Positions 9,057 to 18,519 are shown, numbered from the stretch's first letter. The stretch is 64,000 bases of DNA from Kluyvera sp047971185 (GCF_047971185.1 NZ_JBKDZH010000023.1:1-64000); one strand, 5' to 3'. Numbers and translations: made by a program. Notes: a model not told the origin generated them from the letters alone.

Positions 9057-9143
9057 ATGTTCCGCACCACTCGCTTCAACGGCCTACTACTACTAAACGC
9101 CTCTTCTGTGCGCGGTAGGCTGGTGTGCGACGTTCAGCGTTAG
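9057..9143 (+). CDS. leuL: leu operon leader peptide
   Basis: A 28-codon leader peptide that senses charged tRNA-Leu for transcription attenuation. It reads MFRTTRFNGLLLLNASSVRG and ends with TAG at 9141. Four consecutive rare CTA leucine codons (9084-9095) are the control codons. TGGAG lies about nine bases upstream of the ATG. The length and core (GLLLLNASS) match E. coli LeuL although the flanking residues differ. An overlapping ATG at 9049 leads to a shorter, unrelated frame. Confidence 0.92.
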   Translation: MFRTTRFNGLLLLNASSVRGRLVCDVQR

Positions 9144-9163
9144 TCATCATCAGTAAAACTATA

Positions 9164-9190
9164 AACCCGCGCCACTGCGCGGGTTTTTTT
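9164..9190 (+). terminator. leu attenuator
   Basis: Intrinsic terminator with an 8-bp stem AACCCGCG/CGCGGGTT, loop CCACTG and seven T (9184-9190), placed between leuL and leuA. It forms when leader translation is not stalled at the CTA codons. Confidence 0.92.
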
Positions 9191-9233
9191 ATGCTCGTTG
9201 CAAGGCGCCCCAAGTTAACCAAGGACCTAAACC

Positions 9234-10805
9234 ATGAGCCAGCAAGTCATTATTTTTGATACGACCTTACGTGATGGTGAACAGGCATTACAGGCAAGCC
9301 TGAGCGTTAAAGAGAAGCTGCAGATTGCTTTCGCCCTCGAGCGTATGGGCGTTGACGTGATGGAAGTCGGGTTTCCGGTCTCTTCTCCGGGCGATTTCGA
9401 ATCCGTACAGACCATCGCGCGCAACATTAAAAACAGCCGCGTCTGCGCGCTGGCTCGCTGCGTAGAGCAGGATATCGATGTCGCGGCCGAATCGCTGAAA
9501 GTGGCGGAGGCCTTCCGTATTCATACCTTTATTGCCACCTCGCCGATGCACATCGCCACCAAGCTGCGCAGCACCCTGGACGAAGTGATTGAGCGTGCGG
9601 TCTATATGGTGAAGCGGGCGCGTAACTACACCGACGACGTCGAGTTCTCCTGTGAAGATGCCGGCCGTACGCCAATCGATCAGCTGGCGCGCGTGGTCGA
9701 AGCCGCCATCAACGCGGGCGCCACCACCATCAACATCCCGGACACCGTCGGCTATACCCTGCCGTTCGAGTTCTCCAACATCATTACCGGCCTGTATGAA
9801 CGCGTGCCGAATATCGACAAAGCGATTATCTCCGTTCACACCCACGACGACCTGGGCATGGCGGTGGGTAACTCGCTGGCCGCGGTCCACGCAGGCGCAC
9901 GCCAGGTGGAAGGCGCGATGAACGGCATCGGCGAGCGCGCGGGTAACTGCTCGCTGGAAGAAGTCATCATGGCGATCAAAGTGCGCAAAGACATCATGAA
10001 CGTGCAGACGCGCATCAACCACAACGAAATCTGGCGTACCAGTCAGACCGTCAGTCAGATCTGCAACATGCCGATCCCGGCTAACAAAGCCATCGTCGGT
10101 ACCGGCGCTTTCGCCCACTCTTCCGGTATCCACCAGGACGGCGTGCTGAAGAACCGCGAAAACTACGAAATCATGACACCGGAATCTATCGGCCTGAACC
10201 AGGTGCAGTTGAACCTGACCTCCCGTTCTGGCCGCGCTGCCGTGAAGCACCGTATGGAAGAGATGGGCTACAAAGATACCGATTACAACATGGACCACCT
10301 GTACGACGCGTTCCTGAAGCTGGCGGACAAAAAAGGCCAGGTATTCGATTACGACCTGGAAGCGCTGGCGTTCATCAACAAGCAGCAGGAAGAGCCGGAG
10401 CATTTCCGTCTGGACTACTTCAGCGTGCAGTCCGGCTCCAGCGATATCGCCACTGCGTCCGTGAAGCTGGCCTGCGGTGAAGAAACCAAAGCCGAAGCAG
10501 CGAACGGTAACGGCCCGGTCGACGCCATCTACCAGGCCATTAACCGTATCACCGGCTATGACGTCGAACTGGTCAAATACGATCTGAACGCCAAAGGCCA
10601 GGGCAAAGACGCGCTGGGCCAGGTGGATATCGTGGTGAACTACAACGGCCGCCGCTTCCACGGCGTGGGCCTGGCGACGGATATCGTCGAATCCTCCGCC
10701 AAAGCGATGGTGCACGTGCTGAACAACATCTGGCGCGCTGCCGAAGTTGAAAAAGAATTGCAACGCAAAACTAAGAATAAAGAAAACAACAAGGAAACCG
10801 TGTGA
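9234..10805 (+). CDS. leuA: 2-isopropylmalate synthase
   Basis: First committed enzyme of leucine synthesis: condenses acetyl-CoA with 2-ketoisovalerate; feedback-inhibited by leucine. 523 aa. The catalytic TIM-barrel begins FDTTLRDGEQA (metal-binding Asp, residues 8-18), with the SVHTHDDLGMAVGNSLAAV metal-site histidines and the GIGERAGNCSLEE motif. The C-terminal regulatory domain starts near residue 400. ATG at 9234 follows CCAAGGAC. Its stop overlaps the leuB start (TGATG). Confidence 0.98.
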   Translation: MSQQVIIFDTTLRDGEQALQASLSVKEKLQIAFALERMGVDVMEVGFPVSSPGDFESVQTIARNIKNSRVCALARCVEQDIDVAAESLKVAEAFRIHTFIATSPMHIATKLRSTLDEVIERAVYMVKRARNYTDDVEFSCEDAGRTPIDQLARVVEAAINAGATTINIPDTVGYTLPFEFSNIITGLYERVPNIDKAIISVHTHDDLGMAVGNSLAAVHAGARQVEGAMNGIGERAGNCSLEEVIMAIKVRKDIMNVQTRINHNEIWRTSQTVSQICNMPIPANKAIVGTGAFAHSSGIHQDGVLKNRENYEIMTPESIGLNQVQLNLTSRSGRAAVKHRMEEMGYKDTDYNMDHLYDAFLKLADKKGQVFDYDLEALAFINKQQEEPEHFRLDYFSVQSGSSDIATASVKLACGEETKAEAANGNGPVDAIYQAINRITGYDVELVKYDLNAKGQGKDALGQVDIVVNYNGRRFHGVGLATDIVESSAKAMVHVLNNIWRAAEVEKELQRKTKNKENNKETV

Positions 10806-11896
10806 TGTCGAAGAATTATCATATTGCTGTGTTACCAGGTGACGGTATTGGCCCGGAAGTGATGGCACAGGCATTGAAAGTCCTGGAAGCCGTGCGTCAA
10901 CGTTTTGATATGCGCATTACCACCAGCCACTACGACGTCGGCGGCATTGCTATCGACCGCCACGGCGAACCGCTGCCGCAGGCAACGGTAGACGGCTGCG
11001 ACCAGGCCGATGCCATTCTGTTTGGCTCCGTCGGCGGCCCGAAATGGGAAAACCTGCCGCCGAACCAGCAGCCGGAGCGCGGCGCGCTGCTGCCGCTGCG
11101 TAAACACTTCAAGCTGTTCAGCAACCTGCGTCCGGCGAAGCTGTACCAGGGGCTGGAAGAGTTCTGCCCGCTGCGCGCGGACATCGCGGCTAACGGCTTC
11201 GACATCCTGTGCGTCCGCGAACTGACCGGCGGCATCTACTTCGGACAGCCGAAGGGCCGCGAAGGCAGCGGCCAGCACGAGAAAGCGTTTGATACCGAGG
11301 TGTATCATCGCTTTGAGATCGAGCGTATTGCTCGCATCGCCTTTGAATCCGCACGCAAGCGTCGTCACAAAGTGACCTCGATTGATAAATCCAACGTGCT
11401 GCAATCGTCCATTCTGTGGCGTGAAATCGTCAGCGAAATTGGTAAAGAGTATGCGGACGTTGAGCTGGCGCACATGTACATCGACAACGCCACCATGCAG
11501 CTGATTAAAGACCCATCGCAGTTTGACGTCGTACTGTGTTCGAACCTGTTCGGCGACATCCTCTCCGACGAGTGCGCGATGATCACCGGCTCGATGGGCA
11601 TGCTGCCGTCCGCCAGCCTGAACGAAGAAGGCTTTGGCCTGTATGAACCTGCGGGCGGCTCCGCGCCGGATATCGCCGGCAAGAATATCGCCAACCCGGT
11701 GGCGCAGATCCTGTCGCTGGCGCTGTTACTGCGCTACAGCCTGGACGCCAACGACGCGGCCACCGCCATTGAAAGCGCCATCAACCGCGCGCTGGAAGAA
11801 GGCGTACGTACCAGTGATTTAGCCCGCGGCGGCGCGGCGGTCAGCACCGATGAAATGGGCGATATCATTGCCCGCTATGTTGCCGAAGGGGTGTAA
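10805..11896 (+). CDS. leuB: 3-isopropylmalate dehydrogenase
   Basis: NAD- and Mg/Mn-dependent oxidative decarboxylase of the leucine pathway. 363 aa from the ATG at 10805, which overlaps the leuA stop by one base. Visible are AVLPGDGIGPEVM at the N-terminus, the substrate-binding RPAKLYQGLE region, the catalytic DIDKSNVLQ-type region (TSIDKSNVLQSSILWRE) and the NAD-binding GSAPDIAGKNIANP near the C-terminus. It lies 2 bp before leuC. Confidence 0.98.
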   Translation: MSKNYHIAVLPGDGIGPEVMAQALKVLEAVRQRFDMRITTSHYDVGGIAIDRHGEPLPQATVDGCDQADAILFGSVGGPKWENLPPNQQPERGALLPLRKHFKLFSNLRPAKLYQGLEEFCPLRADIAANGFDILCVRELTGGIYFGQPKGREGSGQHEKAFDTEVYHRFEIERIARIAFESARKRRHKVTSIDKSNVLQSSILWREIVSEIGKEYADVELAHMYIDNATMQLIKDPSQFDVVLCSNLFGDILSDECAMITGSMGMLPSASLNEEGFGLYEPAGGSAPDIAGKNIANPVAQILSLALLLRYSLDANDAATAIESAINRALEEGVRTSDLARGGAAVSTDEMGDIIARYVAEGV

Positions 11897-11898
11897 CC

Positions 11899-13299
11899 AT
11901 GGCGAAGACCTTATACGAAAAGTTGTTTGATGCCCACGTGGTCTATGAAGCGCCGAACGAAACGCCGCTGCTGTACATCGACCGCCATCTGGTGCACGAA
12001 GTCACCTCGCCGCAGGCGTTTGACGGCCTGCGCGCGCACAACCGCCCGGTACGTCAGCCGGGTAAAACCTTCGCCACCATGGATCACAACGTCTCCACGC
12101 AGACCAAAGACATCAACGCCTCCGGCGAGATGGCGCGTATCCAGATGCAGGAGCTGATTAAGAACTGCAACGAGTTTGGCGTTGAGCTGTATGACCTGAA
12201 CCACCCGTACCAGGGCATCGTGCACGTGATGGGACCGGAACAGGGCGTCACCCTGCCGGGGATGACCATCGTCTGCGGCGACTCCCACACCGCCACCCAC
12301 GGCGCGTTTGGCGCGCTGGCGTTCGGTATCGGCACCTCTGAAGTGGAGCACGTGCTGGCGACCCAGACCCTGAAACAGGGCCGTGCCAAAACCATGAAGA
12401 TTGAAGTGAACGGCAAAGCCGCGCCGGGCATCACCGCTAAAGACATCGTGCTGGCGATTATCGGTAAAACCGGCAGCGCCGGCGGCACCGGGCACGTGGT
12501 GGAGTTCTGCGGCCAGGCGATTCGCGACCTGAGCATGGAAGGCCGCATGACCCTGTGCAACATGGCGATTGAACTGGGCGCGAAAGCGGGCCTGGTCGCG
12601 CCGGACGAAACCACCTTCAACTATGTGGAAGGCCGTCTGCACGCGCCGAAGGGCAAAGATTTTACCGATGCGGTAGCGTACTGGAAAACCCTGAAAACCG
12701 ACGACGGTGCGACCTTTGATAGCGTTGTCACTCTGCAAGCGGAAGAGATTGCGCCGCAGGTCACCTGGGGCACCAACCCGGGCCAGGTTATCTCCGTGAA
12801 TGACAACATTCCGGATCCGGCGTCCTTCAGCGATCCGGTTGAACGCGCCAGCGCCGAAAAAGCGTTGGCCTATATGGGCCTGACGCCGGGGATCCCGCTG
12901 ACCGACGTGGCGATCGACAAAGTGTTTATCGGATCCTGTACCAACTCGCGTATCGAAGATCTGCGCGCGGCGGCGGAAATCGCCAAGGGCCGTAAAGTGG
13001 CGCCGGGCGTGCAGGCGCTGGTGGTGCCAGGCTCCGGCCCGGTGAAAGCGCAGGCGGAAGCTGAAGGTCTGGATAAGATCTTTATCGAAGCCGGTTTTGA
13101 ATGGCGTCTGCCGGGCTGCTCCATGTGCCTGGCGATGAACAACGACCGCTTAGAGCCGGGCGAGCGCTGCGCGTCCACCAGCAACCGTAACTTTGAAGGC
13201 CGTCAGGGCCGCGGTGGCCGTACGCACCTGGTCAGCCCGGCGATGGCGGCAGCGGCCGCGGTCACCGGCCATTTCGCCGACATTCGTAGCATCAAATAA
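11899..13299 (+). CDS. leuC: 3-isopropylmalate dehydratase large subunit
   Basis: Aconitase-family large subunit (466 aa) carrying the [4Fe-4S] cluster that isomerises 2- to 3-isopropylmalate with LeuD. Cluster cysteines are recognisable in FIGSCTNSRIEDLR (about 344-357) and LPGCSMCLAMN (about 404-414). CGDSHTATHGAFG holds substrate-site residues. Translated between leuB and leuD in the same operon. Confidence 0.98.
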   Translation: MAKTLYEKLFDAHVVYEAPNETPLLYIDRHLVHEVTSPQAFDGLRAHNRPVRQPGKTFATMDHNVSTQTKDINASGEMARIQMQELIKNCNEFGVELYDLNHPYQGIVHVMGPEQGVTLPGMTIVCGDSHTATHGAFGALAFGIGTSEVEHVLATQTLKQGRAKTMKIEVNGKAAPGITAKDIVLAIIGKTGSAGGTGHVVEFCGQAIRDLSMEGRMTLCNMAIELGAKAGLVAPDETTFNYVEGRLHAPKGKDFTDAVAYWKTLKTDDGATFDSVVTLQAEEIAPQVTWGTNPGQVISVNDNIPDPASFSDPVERASAEKALAYMGLTPGIPLTDVAIDKVFIGSCTNSRIEDLRAAAEIAKGRKVAPGVQALVVPGSGPVKAQAEAEGLDKIFIEAGFEWRLPGCSMCLAMNNDRLEPGERCASTSNRNFEGRQGRGGRTHLVSPAMAAAAAVTGHFADIRSIK

Positions 13300-13309
13300 G
13301 GAAACCATC

Positions 13310-13915
13310 ATGGCAGAGAAATTTACCCAACATACGGGACTGGTGGTGCCGCTGGATGCCGCGAACGTCGATACCGATGCCATCATCCCGAAACAGTTTT
13401 TGCAGAAAGTGACCCGCACCGGCTTTGGCGCGCACCTGTTTAACGACTGGCGCTTCCTCGACGATAAAGGCGAGCAGCCGAACCCGGCGTTCGTACTGAA
13501 CTTCCCGGAATACAAAGGGGCGTCCATTCTGCTGGCGCGTGAAAACTTCGGCTGCGGCTCATCCCGTGAGCACGCGCCGTGGGCGCTGACCGACTACGGT
13601 TTTAAAGTGGTCATTGCCCCAAGCTTCGCCGATATCTTCTACGGCAACAGCTTCAACAACCAGCTGCTGCCGGTGACCCTGAGCGATGCGCAGGTGGATG
13701 AAATGTTCGCGCTGGTGAAAGCCAACCCGGGCATTAAATTTGAAGTGGATCTGGAAGCCCAGGTGGTGAAAGCAGGCGATAAGTCGTACAGCTTTAAAAT
13801 CGACGACTTCCGCCGCCACTGCATGCTCAACGGGCTGGACAGCATCGGCCTGACCTTGCAGCACGAAGACGCTATCTCGGCCTACGAGAATAAACAGCCG
13901 GCGTTTATGCAGTAA
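13310..13915 (+). CDS. leuD: 3-isopropylmalate dehydratase small subunit
   Basis: Swivel-domain subunit (201 aa) that completes the isopropylmalate isomerase active site. I chose the ATG at 13310 (MAEKFTQHTGLVVPLD) after AAGGAAACC rather than the longer frame that runs back into leuC. The substrate-binding loop FGCGSSREHAPWAL (about 79-92) is diagnostic. Last gene of the leu operon, 10 bp after leuC. Confidence 0.98.
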   Translation: MAEKFTQHTGLVVPLDAANVDTDAIIPKQFLQKVTRTGFGAHLFNDWRFLDDKGEQPNPAFVLNFPEYKGASILLARENFGCGSSREHAPWALTDYGFKVVIAPSFADIFYGNSFNNQLLPVTLSDAQVDEMFALVKANPGIKFEVDLEAQVVKAGDKSYSFKIDDFRRHCMLNGLDSIGLTLQHEDAISAYENKQPAFMQ

Positions 13916-13923
13916 TCTCTCCC

Positions 13924-13957
13924 GCTGGTCACCGCACGGTGGCCAGCCTCTTCTTCC
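13924..13957 (+). terminator. Probable leu operon terminator
   Basis: Stem GCTGGTCACC with GGTGGCCAGC around a 4-base loop, allowing one G-U pair, followed by the pyrimidine-rich tract CTCTTCTTCC. It lies 8 bp after the leuD stop and is shared with the convergent LacI-family gene. The U-tract is imperfect. Confidence 0.6.
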
Positions 13958-13960
13958 CGC

Positions 13961-14953
13961 CTACAGCGTATCGCCGTAATAGATTTGGTAACCGAGGTTA
14001 ACGCTGCCCGGCGCATCTTTACCGTTCAAACGCTTAATCAGAATATCCGCTGCCGTTTTGCCAATCTCAAAGCGCGGCGTAATCACGCTGGCAATTTTTT
14101 GCAGCCGTGCGCGGCCTATTTCCAGCCCGTGGAAACCGGCAATCGCCATTTTCCCCGGCACGTCGAACTGCTGCGCCTGACACTCCAGCAGCACGCCAAC
14201 CGCCAGGTCATCGTTGGTGCAGAAAATAGCGTCAATCTCCGGTTTTTCCGCCATCGCCTGCTGGAACATTTTGCGCCCCAGTGCCACCGAAGAGATGGTT
14301 TTCGGCGCCAGATGATAGGCTTCAAGCCCCTGTGCCGCCAGCGCCTTCTCGGCGCCACGATAACGGCTAAGGTCGCGGGGGTCATCCATCGAACCAAAGA
14401 ACGCAATGCTGCGTTTACCGCTGTCGATAAAGGCCTGCGTCATTTCGTACGCCGCTTTTTCGTTATCAAAGCCCACCTGGATATCCAGATACTGGCCGCT
14501 AATATCCATCAGTTCTGCCACCGGAACGCCGCTGGCGCGCACGTACTGCACCATCCGTTCGGTATGCAGTTTTCCCGTGAGGATCAGACCGTCGATATTG
14601 TAGGAGAGCAGATTCAGCACCTCGCGCTCTTCACGCTCGGCGTCATATTCGTAGTTGGCGATCAGCGTCTGGTACTGGCTGGCCGAGGTGACGGATTCAA
14701 TCCCCGCCAGCACGTCGGCAAAGATCTGATTACGGAACGAAGGGATCAGCACGCCGATGGTTTTGCTGCGGGCGTTGAGCAGAATTTCCGGGGCGCGGTT
14801 GGGAATGTAGTTGTTCTCTTCCATGACTTTCGAAATCAATTCACGGCTACGCTGCGACACCTGATTGGGGTCGCGCAGATAACGGCTGACCGTCATCTTA
14901 TTCAGCCCGGCCAGCGCGGCAATATCCTGTAATGTCATCCGATTGTTTTTCAT
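13961..14953 (-). CDS. LacI-family regulator, IdnR/GntR-like
   Basis: DNA-binding repressor/activator of 330 aa. I chose the ATG at 14953 (MKNNRMTLQDIAALAGLNKM) as the normal LacI-family start; the open frame upstream adds 41 residues without a family match. The HTH is at about residues 7-27, with a hinge near 50-65 (YIPNRAPEILLNARSKTIGV). The core contains LLSYNIDGLILTG and ends VNLGYQIYYGDTL, which strongly resembles E. coli IdnR (LGYQIYHGNTL). Effector is probably a gluconate/idonate-like acid or its keto form. It is 3' of the MFS gene on the same strand, so it is probably part of that cassette and regulates it. Confidence 0.82.
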   Translation of the reverse strand: MKNNRMTLQDIAALAGLNKMTVSRYLRDPNQVSQRSRELISKVMEENNYIPNRAPEILLNARSKTIGVLIPSFRNQIFADVLAGIESVTSASQYQTLIANYEYDAEREEREVLNLLSYNIDGLILTGKLHTERMVQYVRASGVPVAELMDISGQYLDIQVGFDNEKAAYEMTQAFIDSGKRSIAFFGSMDDPRDLSRYRGAEKALAAQGLEAYHLAPKTISSVALGRKMFQQAMAEKPEIDAIFCTNDDLAVGVLLECQAQQFDVPGKMAIAGFHGLEIGRARLQKIASVITPRFEIGKTAADILIKRLNGKDAPGSVNLGYQIYYGDTL

Positions 14954-15035
14954 GAGGTTCTCTACGACCAACAGCCCATTATGCTCGCAGAGAACCTTAT
15001 CACAGCCGGTTAGCGACTGCACTCCTCGCTCAACC

Positions 15036-16319
15036 TTAACGCGTAGCCATCTCAGCCGACGGCGACATGGTTTCATTTTGCGCGCGAACGCAGTACATCA
15101 GCACCACCGATGCCAGCAGGGCAATCGCCATAAAGGTGTAGGAGACGCCCGGCCCGCCGGTCACGCCGTTGAGATAACCCACCAGCCACGCGCCGAGGAA
15201 TGCGCCCAGCGCGCCGAAGCTGTTGATCATCCCCATCGACACGCCGGAGACGTTGCGCGGCAACAGTTCAGGGATCAGCGCGAAGAACGGCCCGTAAGGC
15301 GCATACATACAGGCGGCAGCCACGACCAGCAGCGCGTAGGAGAGCCAGAAAGACTGATTACCCAACATCCACGAAGCAAAGAAGGCAATAGCGGCAATCA
15401 ACAGCAGCGGCCAGATAAACAGCTTACGGTTCTGGAACTTATCGGACAGCCAGGAGACGGTCAGCATCAGGCAGATTGCCGCCAGATACGGCACCGCCGC
15501 CAGCCAGCCGACCGCCACGATATCCATCTGCGCTGCGTTTTTCAGAATCGACGGCATCCACATCATGAAGCCATACACGCCGATGCTCCACAGCGCATGC
15601 ACCGCGCAGAGCATAATCACGCTGCGTGAACGCATTGCTTCACCGTAGTTACGCATCGGCTTGATATCGCGCTGCTCACGATCCATCGCCTGCTGTAACG
15701 CCTCTTTCTCCTGCGCGCTTAACCAACCGGCATCCGCCGGTTTATCACGCACCAGAATCACCCAGCAGAACGCCCAAATCACCGCCGGAATGCCTTCGAA
15801 AATAAACATTTCACGCCAGCCCCAGGCTTCAATCAGATAGCCGGAGACAATCGACATCCACAGCACCGTCACCGGGTTACCGAGGATCAAAAAGGTATTG
15901 GCGCGCGAACGTTCGGTTTTGGTAAACCAGTTGCTGATATAAATCAGCATCGCGGGCATCACCGCCGCCTCGACGATCCCAAGAATAAAGCGGATCGCCA
16001 TCAGCGTGGGAATGTTACTCACAAAACCGGTCGCCGCGGCGCAGAGCCCCCAAAGGATCAGGCTGCAAAAGATCATTTTGCGCACGCTATGCTTGACGGC
16101 ATACATCGCGCCCGGCACCTGGAAGAAGAAATAGCCCAGGAAGAACAGCGCGCCAATTAACGATGCGGTTCCCTGAGTAATTCCTAAATCATGTTCAATA
16201 CCGGCGGCAGCTGCAAAGCCGTAATTGGCGCGGTCGAGATAAGCTAAGCTGTAGGTAATAAAAATAATCGGCATTAAATACCACCAGCGACGCGCCGGCA
16301 GTTTTGCGAGCATATTCAT
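15036..16319 (-). CDS. MFS transporter, anion:cation symporter family
   Basis: Inner-membrane major facilitator of 427 aa with about 12 hydrophobic helices. The signature LDRANYGFAAAAGIEHDLG (about residues 28-46) is typical of the ACS family that imports hexuronates, aldonates and aldarates (ExuT, GudP, LgoT type). ATG at 16319 was chosen because GGAG lies five bases upstream; an in-frame GTG at 16325 is the alternative. It follows the IdnO-like reductase by 58 bp on the same strand, so it probably imports that enzyme's substrate. The exact substrate cannot be read from the sequence. Confidence 0.82.
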   Translation of the reverse strand: MNMLAKLPARRWWYLMPIIFITYSLAYLDRANYGFAAAAGIEHDLGITQGTASLIGALFFLGYFFFQVPGAMYAVKHSVRKMIFCSLILWGLCAAATGFVSNIPTLMAIRFILGIVEAAVMPAMLIYISNWFTKTERSRANTFLILGNPVTVLWMSIVSGYLIEAWGWREMFIFEGIPAVIWAFCWVILVRDKPADAGWLSAQEKEALQQAMDREQRDIKPMRNYGEAMRSRSVIMLCAVHALWSIGVYGFMMWMPSILKNAAQMDIVAVGWLAAVPYLAAICLMLTVSWLSDKFQNRKLFIWPLLLIAAIAFFASWMLGNQSFWLSYALLVVAAACMYAPYGPFFALIPELLPRNVSGVSMGMINSFGALGAFLGAWLVGYLNGVTGGPGVSYTFMAIALLASVVLMYCVRAQNETMSPSAEMATR

Positions 16320-16377
16320 ACTCACTCCTTGGATTATTGTTTTATCTTTCAGGCCGCGCGTTGCGGCCCATTATGGT

Positions 16378-17142
16378 TCAGACCGCGGCCAGCATGCCGC
16401 CGTCGACAAACAGAAGATGTCCATTAACAAAGTCAGAGGCCGGTGCGGCAAGATACACCGCCGCGCCAATCAGCTCTTCCGGATTACCCCAGCGGGCGGC
16501 GGGCGTGCGCTGGAACAGCCAGGCGGAGAACGCCTCATCGTTGACCAGCGCGGTGGTCATCTCCGTGGCGAAATAACCGGGGGCAATGCCGTTGACCTGA
16601 ATATTGTATTCCGCCAGTTCCACGCACATCCCACGGGTTAACATTTTGACCGCGCCTTTTGACGCCGCGTACGGAGTAATGGTTTTGCGGCCTAACTCGC
16701 TCTGCATCGAGCAGATATTAATAATCTTCCCGCGGCGGCGTTGCACCATGTAGCGGGAAACCTGCTGTGACACCAGAAAGACCGATTTCTGGTTTACATC
16801 AATCACTTTGTCCCACTCCGCTTCCGGGAATTCAGTGAAAGGATAACGACGCTGGATACCGGCGTTGTTAATCAAAATATCAATGGCACCCACTTCCCTT
16901 TCGATTTGCGCGATGGCGCGCGCCACCTCTTCCCCATTAGTGACGTCAAAACCGTAACCAACCGCGCGATAGCCCTCGGCCACCAGCTTGTCCGCCGCCG
17001 CCTGCGCCCGCTGCTGGGTGATGTCATTAATCACAATTTCCGCGCCGTGCGCCGCCAGACCGCTGGCCAGCAGGTTGCCAATACCCTGCGCGGAGCCGGT
17101 AATCAGCGCGCGTTTACCGCTCAGGTCGAATAGGTTTTTCAT
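16378..17142 (-). CDS. Short-chain dehydrogenase, gluconate 5-dehydrogenase type (IdnO-like)
   Basis: Cytoplasmic NAD(P)-dependent SDR, 254 aa, the same length as E. coli IdnO, which reduces 5-keto-D-gluconate to gluconate. The Rossmann motif GSAQGIG lies at about 17-23 and NNAGIQRRYPFTEFPE at about 90-105. The catalytic Ser is in the NICSMQSELGRKTITPYAAS segment, with Tyr and Lys in PYAASKG. C-terminus GHLLFVDGGMLAAV is near-identical to IdnO. ATG at 17142 follows an AAGGAG site. First gene of the cassette with the MFS transporter and LacI-type regulator. Either a true second IdnO or a reductase for a related keto-acid. Confidence 0.85.
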   Translation of the reverse strand: MKNLFDLSGKRALITGSAQGIGNLLASGLAAHGAEIVINDITQQRAQAAADKLVAEGYRAVGYGFDVTNGEEVARAIAQIEREVGAIDILINNAGIQRRYPFTEFPEAEWDKVIDVNQKSVFLVSQQVSRYMVQRRRGKIINICSMQSELGRKTITPYAASKGAVKMLTRGMCVELAEYNIQVNGIAPGYFATEMTTALVNDEAFSAWLFQRTPAARWGNPEELIGAAVYLAAPASDFVNGHLLFVDGGMLAAV

Positions 17143-17165
17143 TAAAAAACTCCTTTTTTTGATAA

Positions 17166-17195
17166 CTGTTACGCGTAACTGTATGCGCGTAACAG
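17166..17195 (-). promoter_or_regulatory. Operator for the IdnR-like regulator
   Basis: A perfect 12-bp palindrome GTTACGCGTAAC (17168-17179) is followed after a few bases by a second half-site GCGCGTAACAG (17185-17195). GTTAC-type palindromes are the known GntR/IdnR operator type. The pair lies about 25-55 bp upstream of the IdnO-like start, in its promoter region. Confidence 0.65.
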
Positions 17196-17340
17196 TAGAA
17201 AAAAGAAGATCCTGGAAGGGGAAAATGATCGTTATGTGATCAGGTTTGCATTTACTTGCAAGATGAGAAAGAGAGGAACAGCGCTGGCCAGGCACGTAGC
17301 CCAGCCAGGCACAATGATGCCGAAAAAGCCTCAGCGCGTG

Positions 17341-18519
17341 TTAGACGTCCTTAACCCGCGCCGTCATCGCCAGCGTTACCACCGAAATCCCGGCAATCAC
17401 CCAGTACACCGAGAAGTGGCCAAAGCTCTGCGCCAGCGCGCCCTGCACAATCCCGGCCAGGATCACCCCGGTCGAAATGCTGTTGGTAAACAGCGTGGTC
17501 GCCGCCCCGGCGCGACCCGGCATCAGATCCTGGAACCACAGCATGCCAATCCCGGCGACGATACCGATAAACACCGCGTTAAACAGCTGTAATATCAGCA
17601 GCGCGGTATGGCTGTGGAAGAAGATCAGCCCGACGTAGAACAGCACCCCGGCGGCCACCGCGGTGACCATCATCCGGCGCTTACCAAAGTGCTTCACGTA
17701 GTAGCCCGCCAGGATCATCGCCGGAATTTCCAGCCCGGCGGCGGTGCCCATCAGGATCCCCGCCAGGCTGTCAGGCAGGCCGAGATCGCTGCTGATCCAC
17801 AGCGGCATGTCGATGATATACATGGTGTTACAGGTCCACATCAGCGTTGAAGCGATAAACAGCATCCGCACGTTGCCGTCTTTCCAGCCGCTAATCTGAT
17901 TCTGCACGACGTCCGCGGGCTGCTCGACCCGCGCCACCGAAGGGAGCGTGAGCGCAATCAGCGTCAGGCTGATGGCGAAAATGCCCGCCGCGATGGCAAA
18001 CATGGCGGTAAAGCCGTAGTTCAGCGCCAGCATAAACGCCAGCGGCGGGCCAATCACCCACGCCAGCGACAGCTGGGCACGCATCACCGAGCTAAACATC
18101 ACCACCTCGCGCGCCGAGCTGTCGGCGTACTCACGGGCGAGCGCAAACAGCTGCGGCATCGCGGCGTTGGCGATGGATGCCAGCATCACGCCGCAGGTAA
18201 TCAGCGTCAGGTAGTGGCGGTTGAAGGCAAACAGCAGCGCGTTACCTACCGCCATCAGGCAGCAAAACATGATCAGCTTGCGTCGGTCGCCCCGGCTGTC
18301 GGATCGCCTGGCCAGCGCCAGGCTTCCCGCAATCCCGGCGATCGCGTTAACGGTGTAAAACAGGCCGACCCAGAACGGCTGGACGCCCACTTCACGGCTG
18401 AGAAACAGGCTCAGCGTCGGCGCCTGTAGCGCTCCCGCTACGCCCATCATAAATGCCACCAGCATAAAAGCGGCGTATACACCGTTGAGACGTCGTCCCA
18501 TCGTCATTAACCAGAGCAT
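17341..18519 (-). CDS. setA: Sugar efflux transporter SetA
   Basis: MFS sugar exporter (392 aa, as in E. coli) that expels glucose analogues and helps recovery from glucose-phosphate stress. I chose the ATG at 18519 (MLWLMTMGRRLNGVYAAFM) over a longer frame reaching back toward the sgrS terminator. Twelve hydrophobic segments are evident, plus the MFS loop ARRSDSRGDRRK (about 70-81). Located 28 bp downstream of sgrS on the same strand, so it may be read from the SgrR-activated sgrS promoter. Confidence 0.95.
   Translation of the reverse strand: MLWLMTMGRRLNGVYAAFMLVAFMMGVAGALQAPTLSLFLSREVGVQPFWVGLFYTVNAIAGIAGSLALARRSDSRGDRRKLIMFCCLMAVGNALLFAFNRHYLTLITCGVMLASIANAAMPQLFALAREYADSSAREVVMFSSVMRAQLSLAWVIGPPLAFMLALNYGFTAMFAIAAGIFAISLTLIALTLPSVARVEQPADVVQNQISGWKDGNVRMLFIASTLMWTCNTMYIIDMPLWISSDLGLPDSLAGILMGTAAGLEIPAMILAGYYVKHFGKRRMMVTAVAAGVLFYVGLIFFHSHTALLILQLFNAVFIGIVAGIGMLWFQDLMPGRAGAATTLFTNSISTGVILAGIVQGALAQSFGHFSVYWVIAGISVVTLAMTARVKDV

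Noticed and set aside
9288..10874. 528-codon minus-strand frame across leuA
   Set aside because: Antisense shadow of leuA; composition (V/H/D/F repeats) reflects codon complement, no ribosome site or context.
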